DNA of 64,000 bases, taken from assembly GCA_937990665.1 (NCBI GenBank), contig CALKRF010000155.1, forward strand, positions 39,536 through 103,535, written 5' to 3'. Within the stretch, counting starts at the first letter, position 1. The number at the start of each line of letters is the position of its first letter. The notes beneath the pieces were generated by a model. That model saw nothing but the letters and a program-made list of their open reading frames with translations, ran no database searches and was not told the DNA's origin. This document shows, piece by piece, positions 25,137 to 34,408 of this stretch. The position numbers were made by a program, and so were the translations under genes. This stretch comes from an uncultured Atopobium sp. (GTDB lineage Bacteria; Actinomycetota; Coriobacteriia; Coriobacteriales; Atopobiaceae).

Positions 25137-26183
25137 TTAGCAAATCTTGCAAATCCAGTCTGCTTCTGGAGCCTCAATCTCACCAGACTGAATGCTGGTC
25201 AGCGTGTTGCGGAGCTTAGACATAACTGGTCCAACAGCCTCCATACCAGCGCCAAAGACAATCTCTTTCTGGCCGTCAACAACTTTGCCAACAGGAGAAA
25301 TAACAGCAGCAGTACCGCACATACCACACTCAACAAACTGGTCAAGCTCGTCAAAGCGGACAGGACGTTCAATAACCTTCATACCAAGCAGGTCTTTAGC
25401 AACCGTTGCCAGAGAGCGACGAGTAATAGAAGGCAGAATGGAATCTGTATAAGACTGTGGAATAACCAGAGTTCCCTCTTTATCAACAAAGAGGAAGTTT
25501 GCGCCACTGGACTCCTCAACATAGGTACGAGAGCCAGAGTCAAGATACATACTGTCTGCAAAGCCCTGCTCATGTGCCCAGGTAGTTGGGTACAGAGACA
25601 TAGCGTAGTTAAGGCCCGCCTTAATATTGCCGGTTCCGTGAGGAGCAGCACGGTCATAAGGAGAAACGGTCAGTGCAACAGGAGCAACGCCGTTGGAGTA
25701 ATAAGCTCCAACTGGAGTGACCATAATGCGGAACTCATAGGTAGGAGATGGCTTAACACCAACAGTATTGCCGGTACCGATCATAAATGGACGAACATAC
25801 AGCGTAGCGCCCGTACCAAATGGCGGCACCCATGCTGCGTTTGCAGAAACAACCTCTTTAACAGCAGCGACAAATCTATCCTCAGGAAATGGTGGCATGA
25901 CAAGGCGGGATGCAGAGTCAACCATACGCTGAGCATTGAGGTTAGGACGGAAGCAGACAATATCGCCAGAAACCGTGGTGTAAGCTTTTAAACCCTCAAA
26001 AACTTCCTGGCAATAATGGAAGATGTTTGCGCACTCAGACAGTGTAATGCTGTGATCGGTGGTAAGTCCGCCCTCATCCCAAGCACCGTCTTTGTAGTGG
26101 GCAACGTAGCTGTAGTCACACTGCGTATATGCGAAGCCAAGCGCTGTCCAATCGATGTCTTTCTTCTCCACTGAGTTTGCCAT
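25137..26183 (-). CDS. ilvE: Branched-chain amino acid aminotransferase
   Basis: PLP-dependent fold-type IV enzyme that interconverts Leu, Ile and Val with their keto acids. 348 residues. PLP-Lys in NIKAGLNYA near residue 197; YVEESSGANFLFVD and the CGMCGTAAVISPVG motif are typical of larger (class II type) IlvE proteins. ATG (MANSVEKKD) at 26183. Appears to stand alone, with its own promoter in the gap shared with the DUF488 gene. Confidence 0.93.
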   Translation of the reverse strand: MANSVEKKDIDWTALGFAYTQCDYSYVAHYKDGAWDEGGLTTDHSITLSECANIFHYCQEVFEGLKAYTTVSGDIVCFRPNLNAQRMVDSASRLVMPPFPEDRFVAAVKEVVSANAAWVPPFGTGATLYVRPFMIGTGNTVGVKPSPTYEFRIMVTPVGAYYSNGVAPVALTVSPYDRAAPHGTGNIKAGLNYAMSLYPTTWAHEQGFADSMYLDSGSRTYVEESSGANFLFVDKEGTLVIPQSYTDSILPSITRRSLATVAKDLLGMKVIERPVRFDELDQFVECGMCGTAAVISPVGKVVDGQKEIVFGAGMEAVGPVMSKLRNTLTSIQSGEIEAPEADWICKIC

Positions 26184-26319
26184 AGCTTTCCTTTCTCCGT
26201 GGGTTATAAAGAATGAACTTCATCATAAACATGCGGATATGAATACCTAGTCCTATTAAATAGTTTGTAACCGAATAGATATTTTGCGGTATAACGTACA
26301 TGAGCTGAAGGGAGCAAAA

Positions 26320-26679
26320 ATGAATATCAAACTTAAGAGGACTTACGATGCGCCAGAAGCTGACGATGGGTATCGCGTGCTGGTAGATAGACTGTGGCCT
26401 CGTGGTATCAAAAAAGAGAACCTACACGCTGATGAATGGGCTAAAACCATTGCTCCTACTACTGAGTGCAGAAAAGCATTCAACCACGATCCAGAGCGCT
26501 TTGATAGCTTTGTGTCTACCTATACAGCTGAACTTGACAGCAATCCTGACGCAGAAGCCTTTGTTGAACAGCTTAAAAAGCTTGATCAATCTACCGTGAC
26601 ACTGCTTTTCTCGGACAAAGACACTACGTACAACAACGCAGTAGTACTCAAAAAGTGGCTTGAGACTAAGCTTAAGTAA
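26320..26679 (+). CDS. DUF488 family protein (YeaO-like)
   Basis: 119 residues. KRTYDAPEADDGYRVLVDRLWPRG at the N-terminus (shown in part: DRLWPRGIKKE) and the LLFSDKDTTYNNAVVLK end are diagnostic of this small family, whose function is not established. ATG at 26320, seven to eight bases after AAGGGAG; the open frame before it has no ribosome site. Convergent with murI, 19 bp apart. Confidence 0.85.
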   Translation: MNIKLKRTYDAPEADDGYRVLVDRLWPRGIKKENLHADEWAKTIAPTTECRKAFNHDPERFDSFVSTYTAELDSNPDAEAFVEQLKKLDQSTVTLLFSDKDTTYNNAVVLKKWLETKLK

Positions 26680-26698
26680 TACGCTTACCCAGCCACGC

Positions 26699-27508
26699 TT
26701 ACATATCTTGCGAGAAGAACTCCTGGTAGAACTTCAATTCTTCAGGAGTATCTATACTTGATGAGAATAAAATATCAGGCTCTATGGCGCTAGTGTTCTT
26801 GTCAGCAGCGGCATCTGCAGAAGCAAGCAAGTTTGCCTGTCCAAGCAAACGCTTAAGCTGATGAGCGGCGCCTGCCCCACCGTCAAAAAATTCTACGTCT
26901 CCTAAAACAGAGCTAATTTGCTTCTTGATAAAGGGGTAATGGGTACACCCAAGAACCACAGCATCTACCTGGTCAGCATAATTTCCCAAAAGCTCGGCCA
27001 GTCGTTTATGCATCTGTTCTGAATCAGCCTGACCAGATTCAATAAGCTCCACCAGGCCTTCTCCTGGAATAGAGATAACCTTTGCAGAAGGATGCAGGCG
27101 CGACTCAAGATTGTGGTACTTCTGCAAAGAGAGCGTTGCTTTTGTAGCCAGAACAACCACTGTTCCATGGGGATATGCAGTTACGGCAGGCTTAAGAGCT
27201 GGCTCAACACCCACAATAGGTACATGAGGATAGGTTGCCCTCAGCTCGTCTGCAGCAGCAGCTGTAGCAGTATTGCAGGCTATAACCAGCGCTTTAGCAC
27301 CCTCATCGATAAACTTTTTAGCAATAGCATGAGAGCGCTGGGCAATCTGCGCTTTTGGTTTAGTGCCATAAGGAGCAAATGCAGAATCGCCAAAATAATG
27401 AAATTCCTCGTGAGGCATTTGGGCAACAAGGTGTTTAAGCACACTCATGCCACCAACGCCCGAGTCAAATACACCAATAAAATTATGAGGAGCTAAGCGA
27501 GCTTCCAT
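26699..27508 (-). CDS. murI: Glutamate racemase
   Basis: Makes D-glutamate for peptidoglycan. 269 residues, cytosolic. Substrate loop FDSGVGGMSV (Asp15, Ser16), and the two catalytic cysteines Cys78 in IACNTATAA and Cys188 in LGCTHYP, with His190. ATG at 27508. Transcribed away from the FKBP gene with a short shared promoter region of about 110 bp. Confidence 0.96.
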   Translation of the reverse strand: MEARLAPHNFIGVFDSGVGGMSVLKHLVAQMPHEEFHYFGDSAFAPYGTKPKAQIAQRSHAIAKKFIDEGAKALVIACNTATAAAADELRATYPHVPIVGVEPALKPAVTAYPHGTVVVLATKATLSLQKYHNLESRLHPSAKVISIPGEGLVELIESGQADSEQMHKRLAELLGNYADQVDAVVLGCTHYPFIKKQISSVLGDVEFFDGGAGAAHQLKRLLGQANLLASADAAADKNTSAIEPDILFSSSIDTPEELKFYQEFFSQDM

Positions 27509-27620
27509 TACAAACCTTTCAAACTGAATGTAGAGTATTTTATACCTTTATCATTCAAAGGTTGATTTGCGTCACTCTTGGGTAGAATGCCAAAGATATG
27601 TTTTTAACGATTGGAGTTTC

Positions 27621-28049
27621 ATGAGCAACGAAGGTAAAAAGGTAAAGGTCCACTACGTAGGCACTCTTGATGACGGAACTAAGTTTGACTCCTCCCGTGA
27701 TCGCAACGAGCCACTGGCATTTACCTGCATGGCTGGTCAGATGATCCCTGGTTTTGATGAGGCTGTCAAAGATATGACCGTTGGCCAGATTGTTGACGTC
27801 CACATTCCAGCAGCAGAGGCATATGGTGAGCGCCATGAAGAGGCAGTGCAGCCTGTTCCCGTAGCTCAGCTTCCAGGCTCTGAGAATCTTGTTGCAGGTC
27901 AGCAGGTTACTCTGGGCACCCCTGAGGGATACCCTGTTATGGCAACCGTTGTTTCTAACGACGGCACCACTATCGTCTTTGACACCAACCATCCAATGGC
28001 TGGTAAAGACCTTAACTTCAACATTGAGCTTCTCGAGGTTGAAGAGTAA
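27621..28049 (+). CDS. FKBP-type peptidyl-prolyl isomerase (SlyD-like)
   Basis: Chaperone and prolyl isomerase, probably cytosolic as no signal peptide is seen. 142 residues. KVHYVGTLDDGTKFDSS opens the FKBP domain, GQMIPGFDEAVKDM follows, an insert-in-flap domain occupies the middle, and FDTNHPMAGKDLNF closes it, as in SlyD. Unlike E. coli SlyD it has no His-rich tail. ATG at 27621 after TTGGAG. Confidence 0.93.
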   Translation: MSNEGKKVKVHYVGTLDDGTKFDSSRDRNEPLAFTCMAGQMIPGFDEAVKDMTVGQIVDVHIPAAEAYGERHEEAVQPVPVAQLPGSENLVAGQQVTLGTPEGYPVMATVVSNDGTTIVFDTNHPMAGKDLNFNIELLEVEE

Positions 28050-28072
28050 TCCACTCCCCCTTTATAGGGCGA

Positions 28073-28115
28073 GAAGGGCGTAGGTGCTTCTGGCATCTGC
28101 GCTCTTCCTTTTTGC
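28073..28115 (+). terminator. Intrinsic terminator after the FKBP gene
   Basis: GAAGGGCGTAGGTGC pairs over 15 positions (three G-U) with GCATCTGCGCTCTTC around a 5-base loop, then CTTTTTGCG. A GGCGAGAA copy (28068-28075) overlaps the foot of the stem. Confidence 0.88.
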
Positions 28116-28130
28116 GTTAAATAGACATCA

Positions 28131-28164
28131 AAAAGAGCTTAGCTGCATGCAGCTAAGCTCTTTT
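28131..28164. terminator. Perfect palindromic terminator before the secreted hydrolase gene
   Basis: AAAAGAGCTTAGCTGCAT is followed by its exact complement, giving a 34-base palindrome that ends in TTTT on both strands. It lies 28 bp beyond the stop of the - strand gene at 28193 and can also serve the FKBP gene. Confidence 0.88.
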
Positions 28165-28192
28165 GCGTAACAAGTTATGAGGGACCAATACC

Positions 28193-29434
28193 TTAGCTTA
28201 GGACAACGCCGCCAAGCCAGCCCCACCTTGGAGTACTCAAAGCACCAAGCTCTGAAATCCAAGAACTCAAGCTCTGGCTTCTTACAATACCAGAGAGGCA
28301 GTGCCTGACCATGCCGCCACCAATGTAGATGCCAACGTGGCCGTAAATCAAAGCTGCAGCAGAACCACCAAGGGTAGGAACAGCAATAATCATGCCAGGC
28401 TCAATAGCACTCTGGTCAGTAGAGTAGCACCAGGAATAGTACATATCACAAGCGTTGCCATAGAAGGTGCCAACACCTGCATTTGAGAAGACATTGGAAA
28501 CCCAAGCAGCACAGAAGCCAGCACCGGTAGATCCGGTATAGCCCGCAGCATTAACAACTGCAGCAGCAGAACCGGAACCAGCAGAAGAGGTTCCTCCTCC
28601 GCCACCGCCACCAGAATAGCTACTACCACCACCGCTGTTGCTTGATACAGCAGCACGTTGAGCAGCAACACGCTCTGCCTCCTGCTGAGCAGCAAGAAGC
28701 TCAGAATCACGCTGAGCGATAAGCTCTTTTACGTTGTCATCAAGATTTGCAACAACGTTTGCAGCGTCCGCCTGACGAGCAGAAATATCATTAAGCTGAG
28801 ACTCCTGAGAAGCACGGAGATTCTCAAGTTCAGCCTTCTTATTCTCTAGCTCGGTCTTCTCGGACTGAAGAGCAGCCTTATCAGACTCAAGAGCGGCCTT
28901 CAGGTTCTTAACTTCCTCAATCATCTTCTGATCGGACTCAGAAATCTTATCGAGGTAGTAAATATTAGAAGTGAGCTCCTCAAAGCTTGCAGAAGAAAGA
29001 ATCATCTCCAAAGCACCAGCTGGGCCAGCCTTGTAGTTGCTGGACATACGAGCGCCAAGAGCTTTTCTCTTCTCGGCAATCTGAGCTTCCTTTTCAGAAA
29101 TCTCTTTCTGCTTAGCATCAATCTGATTCTGCTTATCTGTAATCTGATCAGAAATAGCGCCAATCTGAGAGTTAGTGTCATTGAGGCTTGCCTGCATGCT
29201 AGAAACCTCATTAGAAATCTCATCAAGCAGCTTCTGAGCAGCATCGTAATCGCTACGAGCAGCATCAATCTGAGCCTGGGTAACACCAAAAGCAGGACGG
29301 GTATTGATCAGAGATGCAGTAACGGCAGCGGCAGCAATGCCCATGCCGGCAAAAATCTTAAGAGCATCACGACGATTGAAAAGAGCAGCGCTCTGCTCCT
29401 CAATGGTTGTGCCTTGCTGTTTCTTTAAACTCAT
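28193..29434 (-). CDS. Secreted coiled-coil peptidoglycan hydrolase, NlpC/P60- or CHAP-like
   Basis: 413 residues. N-terminal signal with twin arginines (FNRRDALKIFAGMG at 19-32) and a hydrophobic stretch ending near RPAFG, so export could be by Tat rather than Sec. Residues about 50-260 are a heptad-rich coiled coil (runs of K, E, Q, A) like the N-terminal part of PcsB/CwlO-type proteins. A Gly/Ser linker (about 265-290) leads to a Cys-His peptidase domain: STGAGFCAAWVSNVF carries the Cys and YGHVGIYIGGG the His. Role: cell-wall cleavage during division or growth, probably activated through the coiled coil, by analogy with PcsB/FtsEX. FtsEX genes are not in the window. Confidence 0.85.
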   Translation of the reverse strand: MSLKKQQGTTIEEQSAALFNRRDALKIFAGMGIAAAAVTASLINTRPAFGVTQAQIDAARSDYDAAQKLLDEISNEVSSMQASLNDTNSQIGAISDQITDKQNQIDAKQKEISEKEAQIAEKRKALGARMSSNYKAGPAGALEMILSSASFEELTSNIYYLDKISESDQKMIEEVKNLKAALESDKAALQSEKTELENKKAELENLRASQESQLNDISARQADAANVVANLDDNVKELIAQRDSELLAAQQEAERVAAQRAAVSSNSGGGSSYSGGGGGGGTSSAGSGSAAAVVNAAGYTGSTGAGFCAAWVSNVFSNAGVGTFYGNACDMYYSWCYSTDQSAIEPGMIIAVPTLGGSAAALIYGHVGIYIGGGMVRHCLSGIVRSQSLSSWISELGALSTPRWGWLGGVVLS

Positions 29435-29529
29435 AAGGGTCTCCTAGAACGTTTAGTAGTACGGTGTGACCTTTGAGAGACTATTCTACCCGAGATACAC
29501 GATGATATTCAAAAAGATACGTAATTTAC

Positions 29530-29559
29530 AAACTCCCAGAAACGAATTTCGGGGAGTTT
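29530..29559 (-). terminator. Hairpin after the nucleoid-associated protein gene
   Basis: On the - strand AAACTCCCCGAAA pairs with TTTCTGGGAGTTT (one mismatch) around a TTCG loop. It sits about 30 bp beyond the stop of the - strand gene. There is no clean T-tract, so termination is likely but unproven. Confidence 0.6.
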
Positions 29560-29590
29560 TGACTCTAAATTGTGAGGTCAGAGATAGGAT

Positions 29591-30652
29591 TTAGCGGTTT
29601 TCAATATGTGCAACATTTTTTATTGAAATGGTAATCCTACCGTCAGACTCGTGAGAGAATTCTAGGTAACCTGGACGATCCGTTAGGTTTGAGGGAAATG
29701 AAATCTCAATTCCTGTATCGGTGCGAATCTTATGATTCTTTGCAATTCTGTTAGCAACACCGCGTTTAACAGGAACTTCTTCGGGGAGCTCTCTACTTGC
29801 CACCTGAGCCTCGTACTTTTCCTGAATCTCAGGACGCTCCTCAAAGATACGCTTACCAACCTTGATAGGGTCTACTACCTCTTCTACCTCTGCTGCTTCT
29901 GCAACAGCAGCCTTAGCACGAGACACCTCAACAGCAGGCTCAAGTCCATACTCTTCCGCCAAGTCTTGAACAATAACAGTTACCTCGCCAATAACCTCAT
30001 GGCTTGATGCTTCTGATGTACATTCAAGGAAGAGCTCTGGGATGATGAACTTTCCCTCTCCTGCTACAGAGCGATCATGATCGTGGAAATCAATAACACC
30101 CGTATCCAAGTCAATGACCGCATATGAATCAACCTTTTGCGTAGGAGATGGCAGCGTTGCGTCCTGGCGCAAAATCTCATTTGCAGAGCCGTTGACGTCA
30201 TGAATAAAGGCCTGCTTACGTGGAAGAAGTACGATGGCAAAAAGACGTCTTCCCTCGCCCTCAAATGCCTCAGCCTGAGCGTCCTCATCGTCTGCAGCAG
30301 CACTGGCAAGCGCCTGACCAGCATCGGTATCAATGTAGTCCGCTACAAGAAGATCGCACTGCTCAACGTCATCTGCGCGACGAAGCTCTTCCCAGAACCA
30401 CTGAGCAATCTGATGAGAAAACTCTACAAACTCAACGTCTCCGTGGGCATACTCCTGAAGACCTCCGGCAAAATTGCTGGTAGGAGCAAACTCTCCGTGC
30501 CTGGACTCTGGATTTGCCGTAATTTTACGCAGTCTACGCTGTACGTATGACTTTGTCTGACGATCCTCTAAATCCAAGGTAGATTGAGAGAAGTATTTAG
30601 TTCCCGTCTCAAAATCAAAGACGTGAAGAATTGCCTTAGTAACTCTAAGCAT
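29591..30652 (-). CDS. Nucleoid-associated protein, NdpA/YejK family
   Basis: 353 residues with the 37-kDa nucleoid-associated protein fold. The N-terminus (VTKAILHVFDFETGTKYFSQ) and C-terminus (TGIEISFPSNL, then SDGRITISIKNVAHIEN) match this family. The middle has an acidic, Ala-rich segment (about 120-135). Known relatives bind the nucleoid but the mechanism is unclear. ATG at 30652. It is transcribed 42 bp after the EIIA-Glc gene, probably on the same mRNA. Confidence 0.8.
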   Translation of the reverse strand: MLRVTKAILHVFDFETGTKYFSQSTLDLEDRQTKSYVQRRLRKITANPESRHGEFAPTSNFAGGLQEYAHGDVEFVEFSHQIAQWFWEELRRADDVEQCDLLVADYIDTDAGQALASAAADDEDAQAEAFEGEGRRLFAIVLLPRKQAFIHDVNGSANEILRQDATLPSPTQKVDSYAVIDLDTGVIDFHDHDRSVAGEGKFIIPELFLECTSEASSHEVIGEVTVIVQDLAEEYGLEPAVEVSRAKAAVAEAAEVEEVVDPIKVGKRIFEERPEIQEKYEAQVASRELPEEVPVKRGVANRIAKNHKIRTDTGIEISFPSNLTDRPGYLEFSHESDGRITISIKNVAHIENR

Positions 30653-30694
30653 GTAAAACCTCGTTTATTGCAGATGTTTTGCTGGCGAGAAACC

Positions 30695-31258
30695 CTAGTG
30701 CTTGACGCACATCAGAGGATCGCCAATCTTAACCAGTGGACGACCACCAATCAGCGTTCCGGACTCACCAATAAGATCGATGCGCTCATACTGATCTGCA
30801 TTAACAACAGTAACAACCACAACGTTCTCATATCCTGCTTCTTCAATAGCAGCAGCATCAAATGAAATCAGTGGAGTGCCGGCCTTGACCTCATCGTTAG
30901 CGTGAACGTAACGGGTAAAGCCCTTACCGTTCATCTCGATGGTGCCAACACCAATGTGAATCAAAATCTCAATACCAGTATCTGTGGTAAGGCCAATTGA
31001 GTGGTTGGTTACGTTAGTTGCGGTAACGCGAGCGTTGCAAGGAGCATAAACGCAATCAAGGCCAACAGGCAAAATGCCATAGCCCTGGCCAAAGAGACCG
31101 CTTGAGATTACCTCATCGTGAACCTCTTGTACGCTTACCAGGACACCAGAAACTGGTGCATAGATAGTGTCTTCCCTAGTAGCAAATGTTGCCTTCTGAG
31201 GCTGCTCTGTTCCGTTAGAAGGAACAAACACATTCTTAACCTTTGACCAAAGACCCAT
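30695..31258 (-). CDS. crr: PTS glucose-type IIA component (EIIA-Glc), stand-alone
   Basis: 187 residues, soluble. The phospho-His motif is TGIEILIHIGVGTIEMNG with YAPVSGVLVSVQEV before it. In other bacteria free EIIA-Glc feeds one or more IIBC permeases and may regulate sugar uptake and adenylate cyclase. No IIB or IIC of the glucose family is nearby, so it must work with a permease encoded elsewhere. ATG at 31258 after AAGGAGG. Confidence 0.92.
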   Translation of the reverse strand: MGLWSKVKNVFVPSNGTEQPQKATFATREDTIYAPVSGVLVSVQEVHDEVISSGLFGQGYGILPVGLDCVYAPCNARVTATNVTNHSIGLTTDTGIEILIHIGVGTIEMNGKGFTRYVHANDEVKAGTPLISFDAAAIEEAGYENVVVVTVVNADQYERIDLIGESGTLIGGRPLVKIGDPLMCVKH

Positions 31259-31326
31259 GATGCCTCCTTGAGTATGTGCTCTGCACAGATACCATCTGAC
31301 ATAACGTTTCTATTTTACCTAAGCGA

Positions 31327-31363
31327 GAAGGACGAATGCTCCACAGAGGAACATCCGTCCTTC
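31327..31363 (-). terminator. Hairpin after the ABC permease gene
   Basis: On the - strand GAAGGACGGATGTTCC pairs over 16 positions (two G-U) with GGAGCATTCGTCCTTC around a 5-base loop. The downstream side is TCGCTT, part of a GCGAGAA copy (31323-31329). Weak T-tract, strong stem. Confidence 0.75.
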
Positions 31364-31406
31364 TTTCACGAATTTACAACACGAAGATACAACACGAAGA
31401 TGCAGA

Positions 31407-33512
31407 CTATTGCATTCTCTTAGCACCCCTAAAGATAATCGAACGTGCAGCAAAATAGGTAACCAGGAAGTATCCACCATACAAAGCAGCTACGACTGCA
31501 ACCACCCCACCAATACTGCTAGCCACATCAAAGTTGCCAATCGACTTAATGACAGAAACCATAATGGACATCGCACAAGTAGCGTGCGCAGCTGCCATAA
31601 GCAACGGGAACAGGAAGTACACACCAATCTGAACAAAGAGTGCACGACTTGCAAGGCCCTTCTCGGCACCAAGCTCTGCAAGAACTTGGTAAGCGCGAGC
31701 GTTGTCCGATGCCTCGGAGAGTTGCTGAAGTGCCAAGATAGCGGCGCACGCAATGAAGAGTACCAGACCGATGTACAGCGCCAAATACGTCACAATACCA
31801 GAGAGTCCAACAGCAGATTGAATGTATTGAGAAGCAGTAACAACAAACATCAACGAATACGGGTCGGAATCATTTCCAGTTAGGCCGCCATCGCCAAAGT
31901 ACTGCTTCATCTGATTTCGGAATTGAGCCTCAGTGGCATCGCCTGGGGTTTGATAGTTGCCCAAGATGTAAGAGTTGGTCAAAACGGTGCTTGAAGGGAA
32001 ACTTTGATCAGCAACAACTACGATTCCATATGCAGGCATAAGAGCAGGACCGCCTTGTGTCTGCGCAATGTCGAGCGTTCCGCCAACAGCATGAAGCTTG
32101 TGGCCCTCAATGGTGAGCTCGGGATTGTTTGCAAGAGAATCCTGCCAGTATTTTGTGAGATTAGTATCTAGCGTCCAAACCATATAGCCGTCAGTACCAA
32201 AGTCAACAGGCTCAAGCCCAGATGCAACGCGCAGTTTGTTGTACTGAGAAGCTCGCATCAAAGTTACGTTTTTCTGCGCAGGATCTTCCTGGCCACTATA
32301 GCCGGTAAAGTAATCACTAAAGCGCTTGCCTGTTACAGCATCAATAGAGCCATACGTAAAACTAGGCGTTGTTGGATCACTTTGAGCGTAGTACGTATCT
32401 ACCTGGAAGGCGTTTTTGATAGTTTTGTCCCACTCTGGATCTAGCTTCTGCACTACAGCAAGGTAGTCGTACGAATCTGCTGGACCAGGGGTATAACTGC
32501 GCTCTGAGCCTGGATTAATTGCCACAGAAACATCGTACGTTTTGAGCTTAGAGAAGCTGGCATTCATAGAGTCAACAAGCGAGAAACCCGTACCAAGTCC
32601 ACAGACTGCCACAAAGAGCATAGCGCAGACTAAAGAGATGGAAACCCAAGCAGTATTAACGCGGGCATTAAATTGACGCAGGATAAATGAGTGAAGACCC
32701 TTGTAGTAGAAGCCCTTCTGCATCTGCATGAATCTGAGCAAAAAACCAGAGATTGAGAAGAAAAAGAGTGCTGTGCCCACAGATACCAAAGCAGTAGCCA
32801 TGGCAAACTCGTCATCTATCTGTTTTAAACCATTGTGCTGAAGCAGAGTATAGGAATACGCAATAATTCCAAGAGAGGCCAAGAAGAGCAGTACTGAGAC
32901 GGTAAGGTTTCTTACCTTGACGGTTTGAGTTACTTTATCTGCGTTAAGAAGGTCAATCAGCTTATAGCGGGACACCGTGGTGACGTTAAAAATCAGCGCA
33001 ACCACAAACATAACTACAAAGTAAATAACCGTTTGAATCAGTGCAGTTTGCGAAAACACAAATTTAAATGAATCAAGAGTCGTGTTGAACATGTGGGCCG
33101 TTGCAAACATCATAAATTGAGAGATAAAAATACCTGCAACAAGTCCAACTACCAGGGCGAGAAAACCAACAAGCAGTGTCTCAATACTCATAATCTTAGA
33201 GACATTTCTCTTGGTCATACCCAGTATCTGATACATACCAAATTCTTTTTTCCTACGACGAATCAGAAATTGATTAGCGTAGACAACAAGAAATCCCATA
33301 ATAACGGCGAGAAAAACGCTTACTCCAGAGATGGTATTACTTAAGAGCTGAACAATGCGTCTCTGGTCTTCAGAAAGATTCAACACCATAGACTGCTGAG
33401 TAATTGAATTGAAGGAATAAAACAGTGCAACGCCTACTGCCAATGTCAGAAAGTAAATGCTGAAATCGCGCAGTGATTTCTTGACGTTACCAAGCGCGAT
33501 TTTACTGTACAT
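31407..33512 (-). CDS. Bce-type ABC transporter permease (peptide-antibiotic resistance)
   Basis: 701 residues from the ATG at 33512, with GGGAGGG upstream. About ten membrane segments in two FtsX-like blocks, with a large external domain of about 220 residues (roughly 280-530) between them: the architecture of BceB/VraG permeases that sense and remove lipid II-binding peptides. The start overlaps the ATPase gene by 11 bp. The domain is rich in Tyr, Pro and Asp (TPGPADSYDY, SDPTTPSFTYGS). The substrate cannot be read from sequence. Confidence 0.9.
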   Translation of the reverse strand: MYSKIALGNVKKSLRDFSIYFLTLAVGVALFYSFNSITQQSMVLNLSEDQRRIVQLLSNTISGVSVFLAVIMGFLVVYANQFLIRRRKKEFGMYQILGMTKRNVSKIMSIETLLVGFLALVVGLVAGIFISQFMMFATAHMFNTTLDSFKFVFSQTALIQTVIYFVVMFVVALIFNVTTVSRYKLIDLLNADKVTQTVKVRNLTVSVLLFLASLGIIAYSYTLLQHNGLKQIDDEFAMATALVSVGTALFFFSISGFLLRFMQMQKGFYYKGLHSFILRQFNARVNTAWVSISLVCAMLFVAVCGLGTGFSLVDSMNASFSKLKTYDVSVAINPGSERSYTPGPADSYDYLAVVQKLDPEWDKTIKNAFQVDTYYAQSDPTTPSFTYGSIDAVTGKRFSDYFTGYSGQEDPAQKNVTLMRASQYNKLRVASGLEPVDFGTDGYMVWTLDTNLTKYWQDSLANNPELTIEGHKLHAVGGTLDIAQTQGGPALMPAYGIVVVADQSFPSSTVLTNSYILGNYQTPGDATEAQFRNQMKQYFGDGGLTGNDSDPYSLMFVVTASQYIQSAVGLSGIVTYLALYIGLVLFIACAAILALQQLSEASDNARAYQVLAELGAEKGLASRALFVQIGVYFLFPLLMAAAHATCAMSIMVSVIKSIGNFDVASSIGGVVAVVAALYGGYFLVTYFAARSIIFRGAKRMQ

Positions 33513-34332
33513 CAGCACCCTCCCCTCCCAGGAATGAAACAACGTCCATGATCTGGTCAAAGAACTGCTTACGGGGTTTCTCGCCACGAACTATCTCGTT
33601 AAAGATGCGACCATCTTTAATGAAAATGACGCGATGAGCATAAGAAGCTGCATATGAATCGTGAGTGACCATGGCAATGGTTGCACCATTACGGTTGAGG
33701 TTCTCAAGGCTTTCGAGGAGTGTGCGAGCGTTCTTTGAGTCAAGTGCGCCGGTTGGCTCGTCTGCAAGAACCAGCGAAGGGTTAGTGACAATTGCTCGAG
33801 CAGCAGCAACACGCTGACGCTGGCCACCGGACATCTCGTAAGGGAACTTGTCCAGCACCTCAGTAATCTGAAGCAGCTTGGCAACGTTTTCTACGCGCTC
33901 CAAAACTTCCTGTGCACGGACGTGACCAATGGTTAAAGAAAGCGCGATATTCTCGCGAGCAGTAAGGCTGTCAAGCAAGTTTGCGTCCTGGAAAATAAAG
34001 CCTAAGCGGTCACGCCTAAAGGCAGAAAGCTCTGCTCCACGCAGGCTGGAAAGCTCTTGGTCATCAATAAAGATGTGGCCTGCAGATGCCTGGTCAATGG
34101 TAGAGATGCAGTTCAAAAGAGTAGTTTTACCAGAACCAGAAGGCCCCATGATGGCAATGAACTCACCGCGAGCTACAGAAAGATTAATGCCGTCCAGTGC
34201 CTTTGTGATATTTCCGCGAGTTCCATAGTACTTCTCGAGGTTTTGGCAAACCAAGACGGTGTGAGGGGTAAGTGCTGAAGATTGTCCAGCCACAACAGTT
34301 GGCTGAGTTGGAGTTACTTGAGTAGCTGCCAT
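33502..34332 (-). CDS. Bce-type ABC transporter ATP-binding protein
   Basis: 276 residues of the MacB/BceA ATPase group: Walker A MGPSGSGKTTLL, Q-loop FIFQDANLLDSLT, signature MSGGQRQRVAAARA and Walker B LVLADEPTGALD. A short Thr/Gln-rich N-terminus precedes the domain. First gene of the ATPase-permease operon, driven from the divergent region that carries the 11-bp direct repeats. Confidence 0.94.
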   Translation of the reverse strand: MAATQVTPTQPTVVAGQSSALTPHTVLVCQNLEKYYGTRGNITKALDGINLSVARGEFIAIMGPSGSGKTTLLNCISTIDQASAGHIFIDDQELSSLRGAELSAFRRDRLGFIFQDANLLDSLTARENIALSLTIGHVRAQEVLERVENVAKLLQITEVLDKFPYEMSGGQRQRVAAARAIVTNPSLVLADEPTGALDSKNARTLLESLENLNRNGATIAMVTHDSYAASYAHRVIFIKDGRIFNEIVRGEKPRKQFFDQIMDVVSFLGGEGADVQ

Positions 34333-34408
34333 GTTGCGTCCTTTCGTTGGGAGCGAGTAAATCTTGAGATATATACTCCTGCACTACCGTTTACGTTGCC
34401 ATCGATTG

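Noticed and set aside
22747..34395. The 11-mer TACCGTTTACG is shared by the PTS operator candidate (- strand, 22747-22760) and the Bce promoter (+ strand, 34385-34395)
   Set aside because: Hundreds of chance 11-mer matches are expected in 64 kb, and the surrounding bases differ, so a common regulator cannot be claimed.
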